Shown: piece by piece, positions 34,749-44,049 of the stretch
How positions within the stretch are numbered: position 1 is the stretch's first letter
How the letters are laid out: the number at the start of each line of letters is the position of its first letter
From: Aquimarina acroporae
GTDB taxonomy: Bacteria > Bacteroidota > Bacteroidia > Flavobacteriales > Flavobacteriaceae
Assembly (NCBI RefSeq): GCF_023195925.1
Contig: NZ_JALPRE010000018.1
Location: forward strand, 1 to 64,000
Direction: 5' to 3'
Length of the DNA: 64,000 bases
The notes under the pieces: generated by a model
What the model was told of the DNA's origin: nothing
The model's database searches: none
What the model saw: the letters and a program-made list of their open reading frames with translations, nothing else
Program-made: the position numbers and the translations under genes

Positions 34749-36743
34749 ATGAGTATAGAACAACAAATTGATCAATTACGAAATGAGCTTAGACAGCATA
34801 ATCATAATTATTATATACTAGATGCTCCAACAATTAGTGACTATGAGTTTGATATGAAACTCAAAGAGCTGCAAGATCTAGAAGCAAAGTATCCAGAGTA
34901 TTATGATGCAAATTCACCTACCTTAAGGGTGGGGGGTGCTGTTACCAAAAATTTTGATACAATAGTTCATGAACAACGTATGTATTCGTTGGATAATTCA
35001 TACTCCAAAGAAGATTTGTTAGACTGGGAGAAACGAATCAAAAAAATGGTTGATGGTGAGATTCAATATACTTGTGAGCTAAAATATGACGGTGCTTCCA
35101 TCAATTTGACCTACGAAAATGGTGAGCTGGTTAGGGCTGTGACCAGAGGTGATGGGATACAAGGTGATGATGTGACTACCAATATAAAGACAATTAAATC
35201 TGTTCCTTTGAAATTGAATGGGAATTATCCGCCTAAATTTAATATAAGAGGAGAGATCATCTTACCTTTTGAAGGGTTTGCCAAAATGAATGAGGAGAGA
35301 ATTGCTTTGGGTGAAGAACCTTATGCAAATCCAAGAAATACAGCATCTGGCAGTTTAAAATTGCAAGATAGTAGTGAGGTGGCAAAACGTCCATTAGATT
35401 GTTTGTTATATAGTATTGTAGGTGAAAGGCTGGGGATTGCGACGCAATTTGAGAATTTGGAAAAAGCTAGAGACTGGGGGTTTAAAGTTCCTGCTGAATC
35501 AAAACTGGTCAATACTATAGATGAAGTACTAGAGTTTGTGAACTATTGGGACGAGCACAGGCATGCGCTTCCTTATGAAACCGATGGAGTGGTTATCAAG
35601 GTAAATGACTTGCTACAACAAGACGAGCTTGGTTTTACCGCTAAAGCCCCGAGATGGGCTATGGCGTATAAATTTAAGGCAGAACAAGCATCTACAATTC
35701 TTGAAGAGATTACATATCAGGTAGGTAGAACAGGTGCTATAACTCCTGTGGCAAATCTAGCTCCAGTTGCGCTAGCAGGTACAACAGTAAAAAGAGCATC
35801 TTTACATAATGCTGATCAAATTGAAAAATTAGATGTAAGAGTTGGAGATACGGTTTTTGTAGAAAAAGGAGGAGAGATTATTCCTAAAATAGTAGGAGTA
35901 AATTTTCAGAAAAGAGATTCAAAATCGAAACCTACTCAATATATAACCCATTGTCCGGAGTGTGGAACCGAATTAATTAGAAAAGAGGGTGAAGCTCAGC
36001 ACTATTGTCCGAATGTAGATGGGTGCGCTCCTCAAATTATAGGTAGAATTCAACACTATATATCTCGTAAGGCCATGGATATAGAAGGTTTGGGAGGTGA
36101 GACAGTAGCTTTGTTGGTGAATGAAGGCCTAATTACCGATTATGCAGATTTGTATGAACTGAAAAAGGAGCAAGTAATTCCTTTAGAAAGAATGGCAGAG
36201 AAAAGTGCAGATAATCTTATTACAGGAATCGAGAAGTCAAAAGAAATTCCGTTTGAAAGAGTGTTATTTGGTTTGGGTATTCGTTATGTAGGAGAAACCG
36301 TAGCTAAGAAGTTGGCCAAGCACTACAAAACTATTAATGCTGTTATAGATGCTTCTGAAGAAGATTTGGTAAATGTAGATGAAATAGGGATAAAAATAGC
36401 AGAAAGTGTACGGGAATTTTTTGGTCAGGAAAAAAATAGAACGTTGGTGACTCGATTAAAAGATTTTGGAGTACAACTGGAAATATCGGCAGAAAAGTTG
36501 GCCAACCAAACCGATACTTTAAAGGGGCAAACGTTTGTAGTCTCTGGTGTTTTTGAGAAAATATCACGTAATGAACTCAAAAAAATGATTGAAGATAATG
36601 GAGGTAAAGTATCGAGTTCTATTTCATCTAAGACATCATTTGTCGTAGCGGGAGCAAATATGGGGCCTAGTAAATTAGAAAAAGCGAATAAATTAGAAAT
36701 TCCAATTATCGGAGAAGATGATTTTCTTCTTAAAATAAAATGA
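34749..36743 (+). CDS. ligA: NAD-dependent DNA ligase
   Basis: A 664-residue ligase joining nicks during replication and repair. Domains: Ia (about 1-65), adenylation domain with the nucleophile motif CELKYDGASIN (Lys near 116), OB fold, a four-cysteine zinc finger (CPECG near 405 and CPNVDGC near 424), helix-hairpin-helix repeats (about 450-580) and a C-terminal BRCT domain (about 590-664, FVVSGVFEKISRNELKKMIE). A TTG at 34740 could add three residues, but ATG 34749 (MSIEQQIDQLRNELRQHNHN) is the usual start. It overlaps the YhhN gene by four bases. Confidence 0.97.
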   Translation: MSIEQQIDQLRNELRQHNHNYYILDAPTISDYEFDMKLKELQDLEAKYPEYYDANSPTLRVGGAVTKNFDTIVHEQRMYSLDNSYSKEDLLDWEKRIKKMVDGEIQYTCELKYDGASINLTYENGELVRAVTRGDGIQGDDVTTNIKTIKSVPLKLNGNYPPKFNIRGEIILPFEGFAKMNEERIALGEEPYANPRNTASGSLKLQDSSEVAKRPLDCLLYSIVGERLGIATQFENLEKARDWGFKVPAESKLVNTIDEVLEFVNYWDEHRHALPYETDGVVIKVNDLLQQDELGFTAKAPRWAMAYKFKAEQASTILEEITYQVGRTGAITPVANLAPVALAGTTVKRASLHNADQIEKLDVRVGDTVFVEKGGEIIPKIVGVNFQKRDSKSKPTQYITHCPECGTELIRKEGEAQHYCPNVDGCAPQIIGRIQHYISRKAMDIEGLGGETVALLVNEGLITDYADLYELKKEQVIPLERMAEKSADNLITGIEKSKEIPFERVLFGLGIRYVGETVAKKLAKHYKTINAVIDASEEDLVNVDEIGIKIAESVREFFGQEKNRTLVTRLKDFGVQLEISAEKLANQTDTLKGQTFVVSGVFEKISRNELKKMIEDNGGKVSSSISSKTSFVVAGANMGPSKLEKANKLEIPIIGEDDFLLKIK

Positions 36744-37426
36744 AAATTAGAACCTTAATACAAATATTGCTTTTAATTACTGGAGGGTTGTGTGTATTAA
36801 GCACAGCAATGCAGTGGTCAGAGCTAGAGTTGTATGTTAAACCAACTACGGTTCCACTGTTTTTTATGTTGTATTGGTTTAATGTGAAAAAGGTTGATGG
36901 GCTGTTTTTAATTGTTCTATTGCTGTGTTTTTTTGGAGATATTTTTTTACTTACCGACATACAGAATAGTTTTATTTATGTGCTATTAAGTTATACCTTG
37001 TGTTATCTCATACTGTTCTATTATTTATACAAAAATTATAAGCCTATTGATTATAATATTACAGATATTATTTATCTGGCTATATTTTTTGTTGCATGGA
37101 CCTTCATCGTGTATGAGATTTATGAGGTTACCGAAAAAGAAATGGGGCCTATTCGTCCTTATGGGATTGGTTATATAGTTATTCTGTATTTATTACTTAT
37201 TGGTGCTGTGATTCATTATATTAATGTAAGGTCTTCAAAATCTCTTTGGTTTTTAATAGCTGTCTTAAATTTTGTAATAAGTGATTCTTGTTTTGCTCTC
37301 AATAAGTTTTATGTCTCTTCTATTCACTTTGAAATTATAAATTCCATTTACCAGTTACTTGCAGTTTTCTTTTTAGTACAATTTAAGATCTCAAGTGCCA
37401 CTCCTCTTAAGTTGAAGGAATTGTAA
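36740..37426 (+). CDS. YhhN family membrane protein 1 (lysoplasmalogenase-like)
   Basis: A 228-residue protein with about eight membrane helices. It has the YhhN/TMEM86 signposts: a charged KP pair (KPTTVP, Lys34-Pro35) at the end of helix 1, an intramembrane Asp in FFGDIFLL (Asp67) and a late VISDSCFALNKF (Asp near 191). Characterised members (TMEM86B, LpYhhN) hydrolyse the vinyl-ether bond of lysoplasmalogens. It begins in the ligA stop codon (ATGA) and is first of three neighbouring paralogues. Activity is inferred from motifs only. Confidence 0.75.
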   Translation: MKIRTLIQILLLITGGLCVLSTAMQWSELELYVKPTTVPLFFMLYWFNVKKVDGLFLIVLLLCFFGDIFLLTDIQNSFIYVLLSYTLCYLILFYYLYKNYKPIDYNITDIIYLAIFFVAWTFIVYEIYEVTEKEMGPIRPYGIGYIVILYLLLIGAVIHYINVRSSKSLWFLIAVLNFVISDSCFALNKFYVSSIHFEIINSIYQLLAVFFLVQFKISSATPLKLKEL

Positions 37427-37582
37427 AGTGAGTTTTTATGGATTTTTTTGTTTTCAATCAGCCAATTTTAAAGTTATTATGTTGGTTGTAATATCTGTTG
37501 CATTGATTTTTTTATTAAATTAATTGAATGTAAAGCCTTTAGATATATCATTTGGAGGTTTACAGGTTCTAAACAACAGCAA

Positions 37583-38278
37583 ATGAAAACAGAAAATTAT
37601 GCATATCAGCTATTCTATTTCACGAGTTTGCTCTTTATAACCGCTTCCATATTTATGGAGCATCTCTCTATTTTTTTAAAGCCTGTAGTACTACTTCTTT
37701 TATCTGCTATTTATATTCTTAGGGCAGAGCATAAAAACGCCCTGGTCTTAATTGCAATGGGCGTGATTCTGGTTGCAGAGGTGCTATCTATGAAAGATTT
37801 TATAAGGTATTTTAGGGTGCTTAATGTTTTGTTGTCGGTGTATTATTTGTTAAATATTATTTTACTCTGGAAAAGCTTAAAGAAAATTAAAATCAGATTA
37901 AACAAGGTGTTTACAGTTCAGCTTATAATTACGATGGCTTTGATTGTTTATGTATTGGCCTCAGTTGCGGGGCTTATATTGCCAAGTGTATATGATGATC
38001 GCATGTATCTTGTTATTCTTATTCTATTTTTTACCGTATTTGTATGTTCATGTTATTATATCTATCTAAACAGTAAAACAGTGGTGAGTTCTTCTCTAAT
38101 GGTAGCAGCATCTTGTTTTTTAATTGTGAATATTATTACTGCTCTATATAAATTATATGTTTTTTTAGAAGTTTTTATGGTCATTGGAAACCTTTTGCAG
38201 GTCTTTGGACAGTTTTTCTTAGTTAAATTTTTTATAGAACAGCATAAATTAACACCCAATGAGGAGGATTTTTTTTAA
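37583..38278 (+). CDS. YhhN-like membrane protein 2, diverged
   Basis: A 231-residue membrane protein with about eight helices, clearly paralogous to the next gene (shared start ...YxLFYF and IFLKPVV/IYFKPLV at residues 31-37). The KP pair (33-34) is kept, but the helix-3 Asp of the family is Glu here (VILVAEVLSMKDF), and the late Asp motif is replaced by IVNIITALYKLYVFL. If the Asp residues are catalytic, this copy may be inactive or altered. It follows 156 bases after copy 1. Confidence 0.65.
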   Translation: MKTENYAYQLFYFTSLLFITASIFMEHLSIFLKPVVLLLLSAIYILRAEHKNALVLIAMGVILVAEVLSMKDFIRYFRVLNVLLSVYYLLNIILLWKSLKKIKIRLNKVFTVQLIITMALIVYVLASVAGLILPSVYDDRMYLVILILFFTVFVCSCYYIYLNSKTVVSSSLMVAASCFLIVNIITALYKLYVFLEVFMVIGNLLQVFGQFFLVKFFIEQHKLTPNEEDFF

Positions 38279-38337
38279 AAGAACCTTAGGTTTACAGGGA
38301 TTTGGAGTTGAATAAATATTAGAATTGTTAAAATCTT

Positions 38338-39042
38338 TTGAAGTATACCACGATTACATATTTACTGTTTTATTTCTCTTTTTTGGTTGTTCTTGTTTTA
38401 TCTGTGTTTTTCGATAAACAACTTTTGATATATTTCAAGCCTTTAGTTCCTATTTCTTTAATCATTTTACATCTTCAATATGTCAAAAAGGTAAGCTACT
38501 TTTTTTTATTAGCAATGTTGGTAATTTTGGTGACCGATGTTTTTACATACATAGATTTTCTGGAGTATTATGAATTTATAGCATTGTTAATAGCTTTATT
38601 TTATGCATGTTGTATTGTTTCTTTAAGAAAGTATATTGCTCGAAAGGATATAGTGCTTAAAAAACTACTTTCACCCCCTGTGGTTGTAAGTGTTCTGTTG
38701 ATCTCTTATTTGGTATATTCAATTACAGAGTTGGTGTTACCAAAAATTGAAAATTCTGTGGGCTCAATTGCTATTATTGTTGTCAGTTTGGTGTCTTTTG
38801 TAGGTGTTTGTTTTTTTATCTATACAGCAGATAGATTCGAAAAATCTGTATTTCTTTTCATAGCAGCCTGTTGTACCCTTTTTGTTGATGCTCTTCTTGC
38901 TGTTAATGAACTATATTATTATACTAGAGTTTTTACCACGCTTATTAATATTGCAGAAATTGCAGGGCTCTATTTTTTTACAAGCTTTTTTATTGAAACA
39001 AAACCCTTAACTACACGTTCTTTAGATAAGGAATTCTTTTGA
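38338..39042 (+). CDS. YhhN-like membrane protein 3, diverged, TTG start
   Basis: A 234-residue membrane protein with about eight helices, the third paralogue. KP (34-35), the helix-3 Asp (VILVTDVFTYIDF) and a late Asp (TLFVDALLAVNELYYY, matching SDSCFALNKFYV of copy 1) are all retained. The start is TTG 38338: the first 36 residues align with copy 2 without gaps and no ATG occurs until far inside. It ends in KEFF, as copy 2 ends in EDFF. Function is inferred from the family only. Confidence 0.65.
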   Translation: MKYTTITYLLFYFSFLVVLVLSVFFDKQLLIYFKPLVPISLIILHLQYVKKVSYFFLLAMLVILVTDVFTYIDFLEYYEFIALLIALFYACCIVSLRKYIARKDIVLKKLLSPPVVVSVLLISYLVYSITELVLPKIENSVGSIAIIVVSLVSFVGVCFFIYTADRFEKSVFLFIAACCTLFVDALLAVNELYYYTRVFTTLINIAEIAGLYFFTSFFIETKPLTTRSLDKEFF

Positions 39043-39110
39043 GTTGTATTGATAATCAGTGACTTTCCTTTTCTTAAGAGGCCTAAGATGGTTTTAAGCC
39101 TTAAAATAGC

Positions 39111-39118
39111 TACATTTG
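39111..39118 (+). promoter_or_regulatory. -7 box before the DUF6913-dapA pair
   Basis: TACATTTG matches TAnnTTTG, 23 bases before the DUF6913 ATG. No exact TTG is at the expected -33 distance, only a T-rich stretch. Confidence 0.5.
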
Positions 39119-39141
39119 TGGCTTCTTAATCTTTTTGATAA

Positions 39142-39663
39142 ATGATTTTAAAAGGTCTTAAAAGAAATGCAATAAAGAAAAATATAGAATCTCATTTACA
39201 AAAAAGAGATTCTTCTTCTCAGGGTATTTCTAACCTTGTTACATTGGCAATTCTAGTTGATGCTTCTCAACCTGTAAATACATTAGCTTTGGTGAAAATG
39301 GCCAATGAGCTTAATGTTACATCAGAAAATCTTACCATAATTGGGTATAAAGAAGAAAAGGATGTTGTGGAGGATAAAGACGCTTCTTATTATACGGAAA
39401 AGAGTTTCGGAGTAAATGGTTCTGTAAAAAGTGAAGTCATTTCAAGATTCGTTAAAAAAGATTATGATGTTTTAATTAATTTTTACAACGAAAATAGAGT
39501 AGAGTTGAATTTTGTAGCAGCTGCATCACAGGCAAAACTAAAGGTTGGTTTTGCTGAGGTAGATCATCGCATTAATGATCTCATTATTGGAGCGACTATG
39601 AATAACACTAATTTATTTATAATTGAACTTAAAAAGTATCTAAAAATTTTACAAGTAATATGA
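39142..39663 (+). CDS. DUF6913 family protein
   Basis: A 173-residue soluble protein I match to DUF6913 of Flavobacteriia. The N-terminal part is basic (MILKGLKRNAIKKNIESHLQ); the rest alternates strands and helices (LVTLAILVDASQP, YDVLINFYNENRVELNFVAA). No catalytic motif is evident. It overlaps dapA by four bases and regularly precedes it, as I recall, so a role around lysine or cell-wall precursors is possible. Confidence 0.75.
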   Translation: MILKGLKRNAIKKNIESHLQKRDSSSQGISNLVTLAILVDASQPVNTLALVKMANELNVTSENLTIIGYKEEKDVVEDKDASYYTEKSFGVNGSVKSEVISRFVKKDYDVLINFYNENRVELNFVAAASQAKLKVGFAEVDHRINDLIIGATMNNTNLFIIELKKYLKILQVI

Positions 39664-40535
39664 GTAGTTTTCTGAGGGGAACTGGGGTAGCTTTGGCTAC
39701 ACCTTTCAAAAAAGATGGTTCAATAGATTACGATGGAGTATCATCGTTGGTTGATTTCTGTGTTGAAGGTAATATTGAATATTTGGTAGTTTTAGGAACT
39801 ACTGCAGAATCTGTAACTCTTTCAAAAGAAGAAAAGGAAGAGTTGGTGGCACATATTATAAAAGTAAATAATAAACGACTTCCGTTGGTATTAGGTATTG
39901 GGGGAAATAATACGCATTCGGTAATTAACGAGATAAAAAACACTGATCTATCTGATTTTGCAGCTATACTTTCTGTAGTGCCTATGTATAACAAGCCCAC
40001 TCAGGATGGAATATTCGAGCATTACAAAGCTATAAACGAGGTTGCGCCAATCCCGATTTTGTTGTACAATGTTCCTTCACGAACAGGAACGAATATGACT
40101 GCAGAAACTACTTTGCGTCTTGCTGAAATGGATAAGGTGATTGGAATCAAGGAAGCAGTGGGAGATTTCACTCAGGTTCTTAAAATTATTAAGGATAGAC
40201 CTGAAGGTTTTTTGGTGATTTCTGGTGATGATGCTCTAGCTTTACCGGCCGTAGCTGCAGGAGGCGATGGGGTAATTAGTGTAGTAGGGCAGGGATTTCC
40301 GAAAGAGTTTTCAGAAATGATTCGACTTGGATTGTCGGGAGATACCGCAAAAGCCTTTGATATACTATATCAACTCTTACCTGTACTAGATTACGCTTTT
40401 GAAGAAGGGAACCCGGCGGGTATAAAACATATTCTTGAAGTGAAAGGTATATGCGAAGATCATGTTCGTTTGCCTTTGGTTGCGGTATCTTCGAAGTTGT
40501 CTGATAAGATTAAAAAATTTATTGCAAATAAATAG
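39660..40535 (+). CDS. dapA: 4-hydroxy-tetrahydrodipicolinate synthase
   Basis: A 291-residue class I aldolase condensing pyruvate with aspartate semialdehyde, the first step specific to lysine and diaminopimelate. It has GTTAESVTLSKEEKEELV (about 44-61), YNVPSRTGTN (Tyr near 133) and the Schiff-base Lys in VIGIKEAVGD (about 162). Start and length are normal. Together with dapF in this window it supplies meso-diaminopimelate. Confidence 0.96.
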   Translation: MSSFLRGTGVALATPFKKDGSIDYDGVSSLVDFCVEGNIEYLVVLGTTAESVTLSKEEKEELVAHIIKVNNKRLPLVLGIGGNNTHSVINEIKNTDLSDFAAILSVVPMYNKPTQDGIFEHYKAINEVAPIPILLYNVPSRTGTNMTAETTLRLAEMDKVIGIKEAVGDFTQVLKIIKDRPEGFLVISGDDALALPAVAAGGDGVISVVGQGFPKEFSEMIRLGLSGDTAKAFDILYQLLPVLDYAFEEGNPAGIKHILEVKGICEDHVRLPLVAVSSKLSDKIKKFIANK

Positions 40536-40543
40536 TTTGGTAA

Positions 40544-41473
40544 ATGGCTAGAAAAATAAAAGATCCAGGTATTGGTAAATCTTCTTTTAAAGATGCGAAG
40601 AGGTTTATTAATTCTGATGGTTCTTTTAATATCAAGCACATTAACAGACCAGGAACTTTGTCAGAAAGTTATAATTATCTGACGAGCATTAGTTGGACAA
40701 GCTTTTTCCTATGGGTGATTTTGGGGTACACACTTTTGAATACCCTATTTGCTCTTATTTATACCTTTTTAGGGGTTTCAGGAATCGCAGAGCCTACAGG
40801 GAGTGTTTATAGAGATTTTCTAAACGCATTCTTTTTTTCAGCTCAAACCTTAACAACAGTTGGTTATGGTGCAATGGCTCCAAAAGGATTGCTTTTCGGA
40901 CTGATTTCTTCGTTTGAAGCATTAATAGGATTACTTAGTTTTTCTTTTGTTACAGGATTACTCTATGGAAGGTTTTCTAAACCTAAGGCAAATATTCAGT
41001 TTAGTAAGACTATTATTCTGAAAAAACATAACGACGTTGATTGTATTATGTTTAGGCTTATGAGTAGGAGCGCTAATGTTATGATTAAACCTCGTATAGA
41101 GGCAACTTTGGCACTGTCGCAAAAAGATAAAACAGGTAAATTTACCAATAGTTTTTATCGACTTAAGTTAGAACGAGATAATATTACTTACCTCCCCACA
41201 ACTTGGACCGTAGTGCATGCTATAAAGGAATCTAGTCCGTTACACGAGTTTAACAGAAAAAGCTTAAAAACTCTAAATGGAGAAGTTTTAATATTGGTGA
41301 GCTACTATGATGAATCCTATACACAAGAAGTACATCAAGTTCATTCGTATCTATTAAAAAATATAAAGATAGATGAGGATTTTATGCCTGCTTTCTATCA
41401 TGATGAGGAAGGGTATACTATATTAGATCATAATAAATTAGATAAAACATCTTCATTTCATACTAAAGATTAA
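40544..41473 (+). CDS. Inward-rectifier-type potassium channel (KirBac-like)
   Basis: A 309-residue channel with two membrane helices (about 47-72 and 123-147) around a pore loop with the K+ filter TVGYG in AQTLTTVGYGAMAPKG (about 102-117). The C-terminal 150 residues form the cytoplasmic Kir immunoglobulin-like domain (NDVDCIMFRLMSRSANVMI, THxxxE-like LHEFNRKSLKTL). It is tetrameric in known cases and gated by lipids or pH. It follows dapA by eight bases. Confidence 0.92.
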   Translation: MARKIKDPGIGKSSFKDAKRFINSDGSFNIKHINRPGTLSESYNYLTSISWTSFFLWVILGYTLLNTLFALIYTFLGVSGIAEPTGSVYRDFLNAFFFSAQTLTTVGYGAMAPKGLLFGLISSFEALIGLLSFSFVTGLLYGRFSKPKANIQFSKTIILKKHNDVDCIMFRLMSRSANVMIKPRIEATLALSQKDKTGKFTNSFYRLKLERDNITYLPTTWTVVHAIKESSPLHEFNRKSLKTLNGEVLILVSYYDESYTQEVHQVHSYLLKNIKIDEDFMPAFYHDEEGYTILDHNKLDKTSSFHTKD

Positions 41474-41537
41474 GAGCTTCATCTTGTTAAAAGTCTTTTT
41501 TAAGTTTTGCAACAATGCTTGTATTGATGAGTTATTG

Positions 41538-41569
41538 AAATAAGAATGGGTTTGTTTCTGTTCTTATTT
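41538..41569. repeat. Inverted repeat after the potassium channel gene
   Basis: Perfect nine-base arms AAATAAGAA (41538-41546) and TTCTTATTT (41561-41569) with a 14-base loop, lacking a clear T-run. It may be a weak terminator or processing site. Confidence 0.35.
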
Positions 41570-41643
41570 GAATCTTGTATCCTAATTGAGGTCATATTGC
41601 TTGTGATGTGAAGCAAGATCGACTAATTGATGAATTAAAGTTT

Positions 41644-41672
41644 TTGTAATACGGCAGAAATATCTATTTTTG
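41644..41672 (+). promoter_or_regulatory. bamD operon promoter
   Basis: TTG (41644-41646), 18 bases, TATTTTTG (41665-41672). Transcription would start about 15 bases before ATG 41691, which rules out the TTG at 41670 as a start codon. Confidence 0.65.
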
Positions 41673-41690
41673 CCAGATGTTTTTTTACGT

Positions 41691-42482
41691 ATGAAGAGAT
41701 TATTGTATTTACTTATTTGTGTATTGTTCTTTGGATCTTGTAGCGAATATCAAAAGGTCTTAAGAGAAGAGGAAGTTCCGCCCAAATATAAGATGGCCGA
41801 AAACCTTTATAAAGAGGGTAAGTATGCAAAAGCTTTGAAACTTTTTGAACAGATTGTTCCGCAATACAGAGGGAAGCCTCAGGCAGAGCGAATCATGTAC
41901 TATTATGCAGACACCTATTATCAACTAGGGGATCATTATCTGGCAGGATATCAGTTTGAGAGATTTACAAAATCATATCCTAGAAGTGAGAAAAGAGAAG
42001 AAGCAGCCTTTAAATCTGCGAAAAGCTACTACGAGCTATCTCCTAGATATAGTCTTGACCAAAAAGAGACGACCGAGGCTATCGAGAAACTTCAGGCATA
42101 TATAAACGAATACCCTGAAAGCGATAAGTTGAAAGATGCGAATGCAATGGTTGCAGAGCTTAGAGAGAAAAAAGAGAAAAAGGCATATGAAATAGCAAAG
42201 CAGTATCACCATAGAGAAAACTATAAAGTAGCTATTTCTGCTTTTGATAACTATTTGGTAGATTATCCTGGTTCCATATACAGAGAAAAAGTACTTTATT
42301 ACAAATTAGAGTCAGAATATTTACTTGCTATAGGTAGTTATGAAGATTTAGTGAAGGAAAGGCTTGAAGTAGCTCAAGGGTATTACAAAAATTACAAGAA
42401 GTACTATAAAGAAGGAGAGCTTACAGAAAAAGCAGAAACTATAGCCGAGGACATAAAACAAAGATTAGAACAATATAAATAG
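41691..42482 (+). CDS. bamD: Outer-membrane assembly lipoprotein BamD
   Basis: A 263-residue lipoprotein of the BAM complex that inserts beta-barrels into the outer membrane. Signal peptide with lipobox FFGSC (Cys near 17); then five TPR-like repeats (AENLYKEGKYAKALKLFEQI, MYYYADTYYQLGDHYLAGYQ and others). The start ATG 41691 (MKRLLYLLICVLFFGSC) gives a proper lipoprotein leader. It heads an operon with rpoZ and coaBC that is typical of Bacteroidota. Confidence 0.93.
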   Translation: MKRLLYLLICVLFFGSCSEYQKVLREEEVPPKYKMAENLYKEGKYAKALKLFEQIVPQYRGKPQAERIMYYYADTYYQLGDHYLAGYQFERFTKSYPRSEKREEAAFKSAKSYYELSPRYSLDQKETTEAIEKLQAYINEYPESDKLKDANAMVAELREKKEKKAYEIAKQYHHRENYKVAISAFDNYLVDYPGSIYREKVLYYKLESEYLLAIGSYEDLVKERLEVAQGYYKNYKKYYKEGELTEKAETIAEDIKQRLEQYK

Positions 42483-42497
42483 AAAATAAGTAGAACG

Positions 42498-42830
42498 ATG
42501 GATTTGAAAAAAAGCAATGCGCCGGTAAATACAACTACTATAGATAAGAACCTAATAGATCAGCCTACAAGTAATATCTATGAGGCAATTTCTATTATTT
42601 CTAAGAGAGCTACTCAAATTAATACAGATATTAAAAAAGAGTTGTTAGAAAAATTAGATGAATTTGCTACTTATAATGATAGTCTTGAAGAAATTTTCGA
42701 AAACAAAGAGCAAATTGAGGTATCTAAGTTTTATGAAAGATTACCAAAACCACATGCATTAGCAGTTCAGGAATGGTTGGAAGATAAGATCTATCATAGA
42801 AACACAAAGACAGACTCAGAATCTTTATAA
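42498..42830 (+). CDS. rpoZ: RNA polymerase omega subunit
   Basis: A 110-residue protein matching the Bacteroidota form of omega: SNIYEAISIISKRATQINTDIK is the conserved core, which latches the beta-prime C-terminus. The rest is a lineage-specific helical tail (LPKPHALAVQEWLEDKIYH). It lies 15 bases after bamD and four bases before coaBC. Confidence 0.88.
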   Translation: MDLKKSNAPVNTTTIDKNLIDQPTSNIYEAISIISKRATQINTDIKKELLEKLDEFATYNDSLEEIFENKEQIEVSKFYERLPKPHALAVQEWLEDKIYHRNTKTDSESL

Positions 42831-42834
42831 ATTT

Positions 42835-44049
42835 ATGTCGATTTTAAGCGGTAAAAAGATTTTATTAGGTGTTACCGCTGGTATTGCTGCATATAAAACA
42901 GCTTCTTTGGTCAGACTTTTTATAAAGTCTGGAGCCGAAGTGAAAGTGGTGATGACACCCGCTGCCAAAGACTTTGTAACACCACTTACCCTTTCAACAT
43001 TATCAAAAAATCCGGTAGTATCTTCTTTCTTTGATGAAGAAGATGAAAACGCCTTATGGAACAATCATGTAGAGCTTGGTCTTTGGGCAGATGTTATGCT
43101 CATTGCTCCAGCTACTGCCAATACCTTGTCTAAAATGGCAAGTGGTAACAGTGATAACTTACTGTTGGCAACATATCTTTCGGCTAAATGTCCGGTGTAC
43201 TTTGCACCTGCGATGGATCTTGATATGTATAATCATCCATCTACTCATGAAACGTTTGAAAAACTTCAGGAATTTGGAAATATCATGATTCCTGCGGAAT
43301 CTGGAGAGCTAGCGAGTGGATTGGTAGGTCAAGGACGTATGGCAGAACCAGAAAATATTATTGATTTTCTCGAAAAAGATATTTTAGAAAAACTTCCTTT
43401 AAAAGGACAAACAGTTCTTATTACTGCAGGGCCAACTTATGAGGCTATAGATCCAGTTCGATTTATAGGGAATCATTCAAGCGGTAAAATGGGAATCGAA
43501 TTGGCCTTAACTGCAGCAAACCTGGGAGCACAAGTATATTTGGTTCTCGGTCCTTCATCTTTAACGGTAAGTCATGGTTTGATTGATGTTATTCCTGTGG
43601 TTAGTGCAGAGGATATGTATCAAGCGGTGATAGAACGTTATGAAAATTGTGACATTGCTATTGCTTCTGCTGCGGTGGCAGATTACAGACCAAAGCATGT
43701 TTCAGATCAAAAGATAAAAAAAGCCGATACTGAATTTTCTATTGAATTAGAAAGAACCAAAGATATCCTAAAGTGGATGGGTGCAGAAAAGAAAAATCAA
43801 TTTTTGGTAGGCTTTGCTTTAGAAACAGAAAATGAAAAGGAGAACGCAATAGGTAAATTAAAGAAGAAAAACTTAGATTTGATAGTTCTTAATTCTCTCA
43901 ATGATAAAGGAGCAGGTTTTAAAGGACAAACAAATAAAGTAACCTTGATTAATCATAAATTAGAAATTAAAGCGTTTGAACTAAAAACAAAATCTGAGGT
44001 TGCCAAAGATATATTCGATACAATTAATCAACTTAAAAAAGATGAATAA
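42835..44049 (+). CDS. coaBC: Bifunctional phosphopantothenoylcysteine decarboxylase/synthase
   Basis: A 404-residue coenzyme A enzyme. The N-terminal CoaC flavoprotein half (about 1-185) has GVTAGIAAYKTASLVR, the active-site His in NHVELGLWAD (about 76) and PAMDLDMYNHPS; the C-terminal CoaB half (about 190-404) has ITAGPTYEAIDPVRFIGNHS and ASAAVADYRP. It makes 4'-phosphopantetheine from phosphopantothenate and cysteine. It overlaps the DUF4835 gene by eight bases; coaE is also in this window. Confidence 0.96.
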   Translation: MSILSGKKILLGVTAGIAAYKTASLVRLFIKSGAEVKVVMTPAAKDFVTPLTLSTLSKNPVVSSFFDEEDENALWNNHVELGLWADVMLIAPATANTLSKMASGNSDNLLLATYLSAKCPVYFAPAMDLDMYNHPSTHETFEKLQEFGNIMIPAESGELASGLVGQGRMAEPENIIDFLEKDILEKLPLKGQTVLITAGPTYEAIDPVRFIGNHSSGKMGIELALTAANLGAQVYLVLGPSSLTVSHGLIDVIPVVSAEDMYQAVIERYENCDIAIASAAVADYRPKHVSDQKIKKADTEFSIELERTKDILKWMGAEKKNQFLVGFALETENEKENAIGKLKKKNLDLIVLNSLNDKGAGFKGQTNKVTLINHKLEIKAFELKTKSEVAKDIFDTINQLKKDE

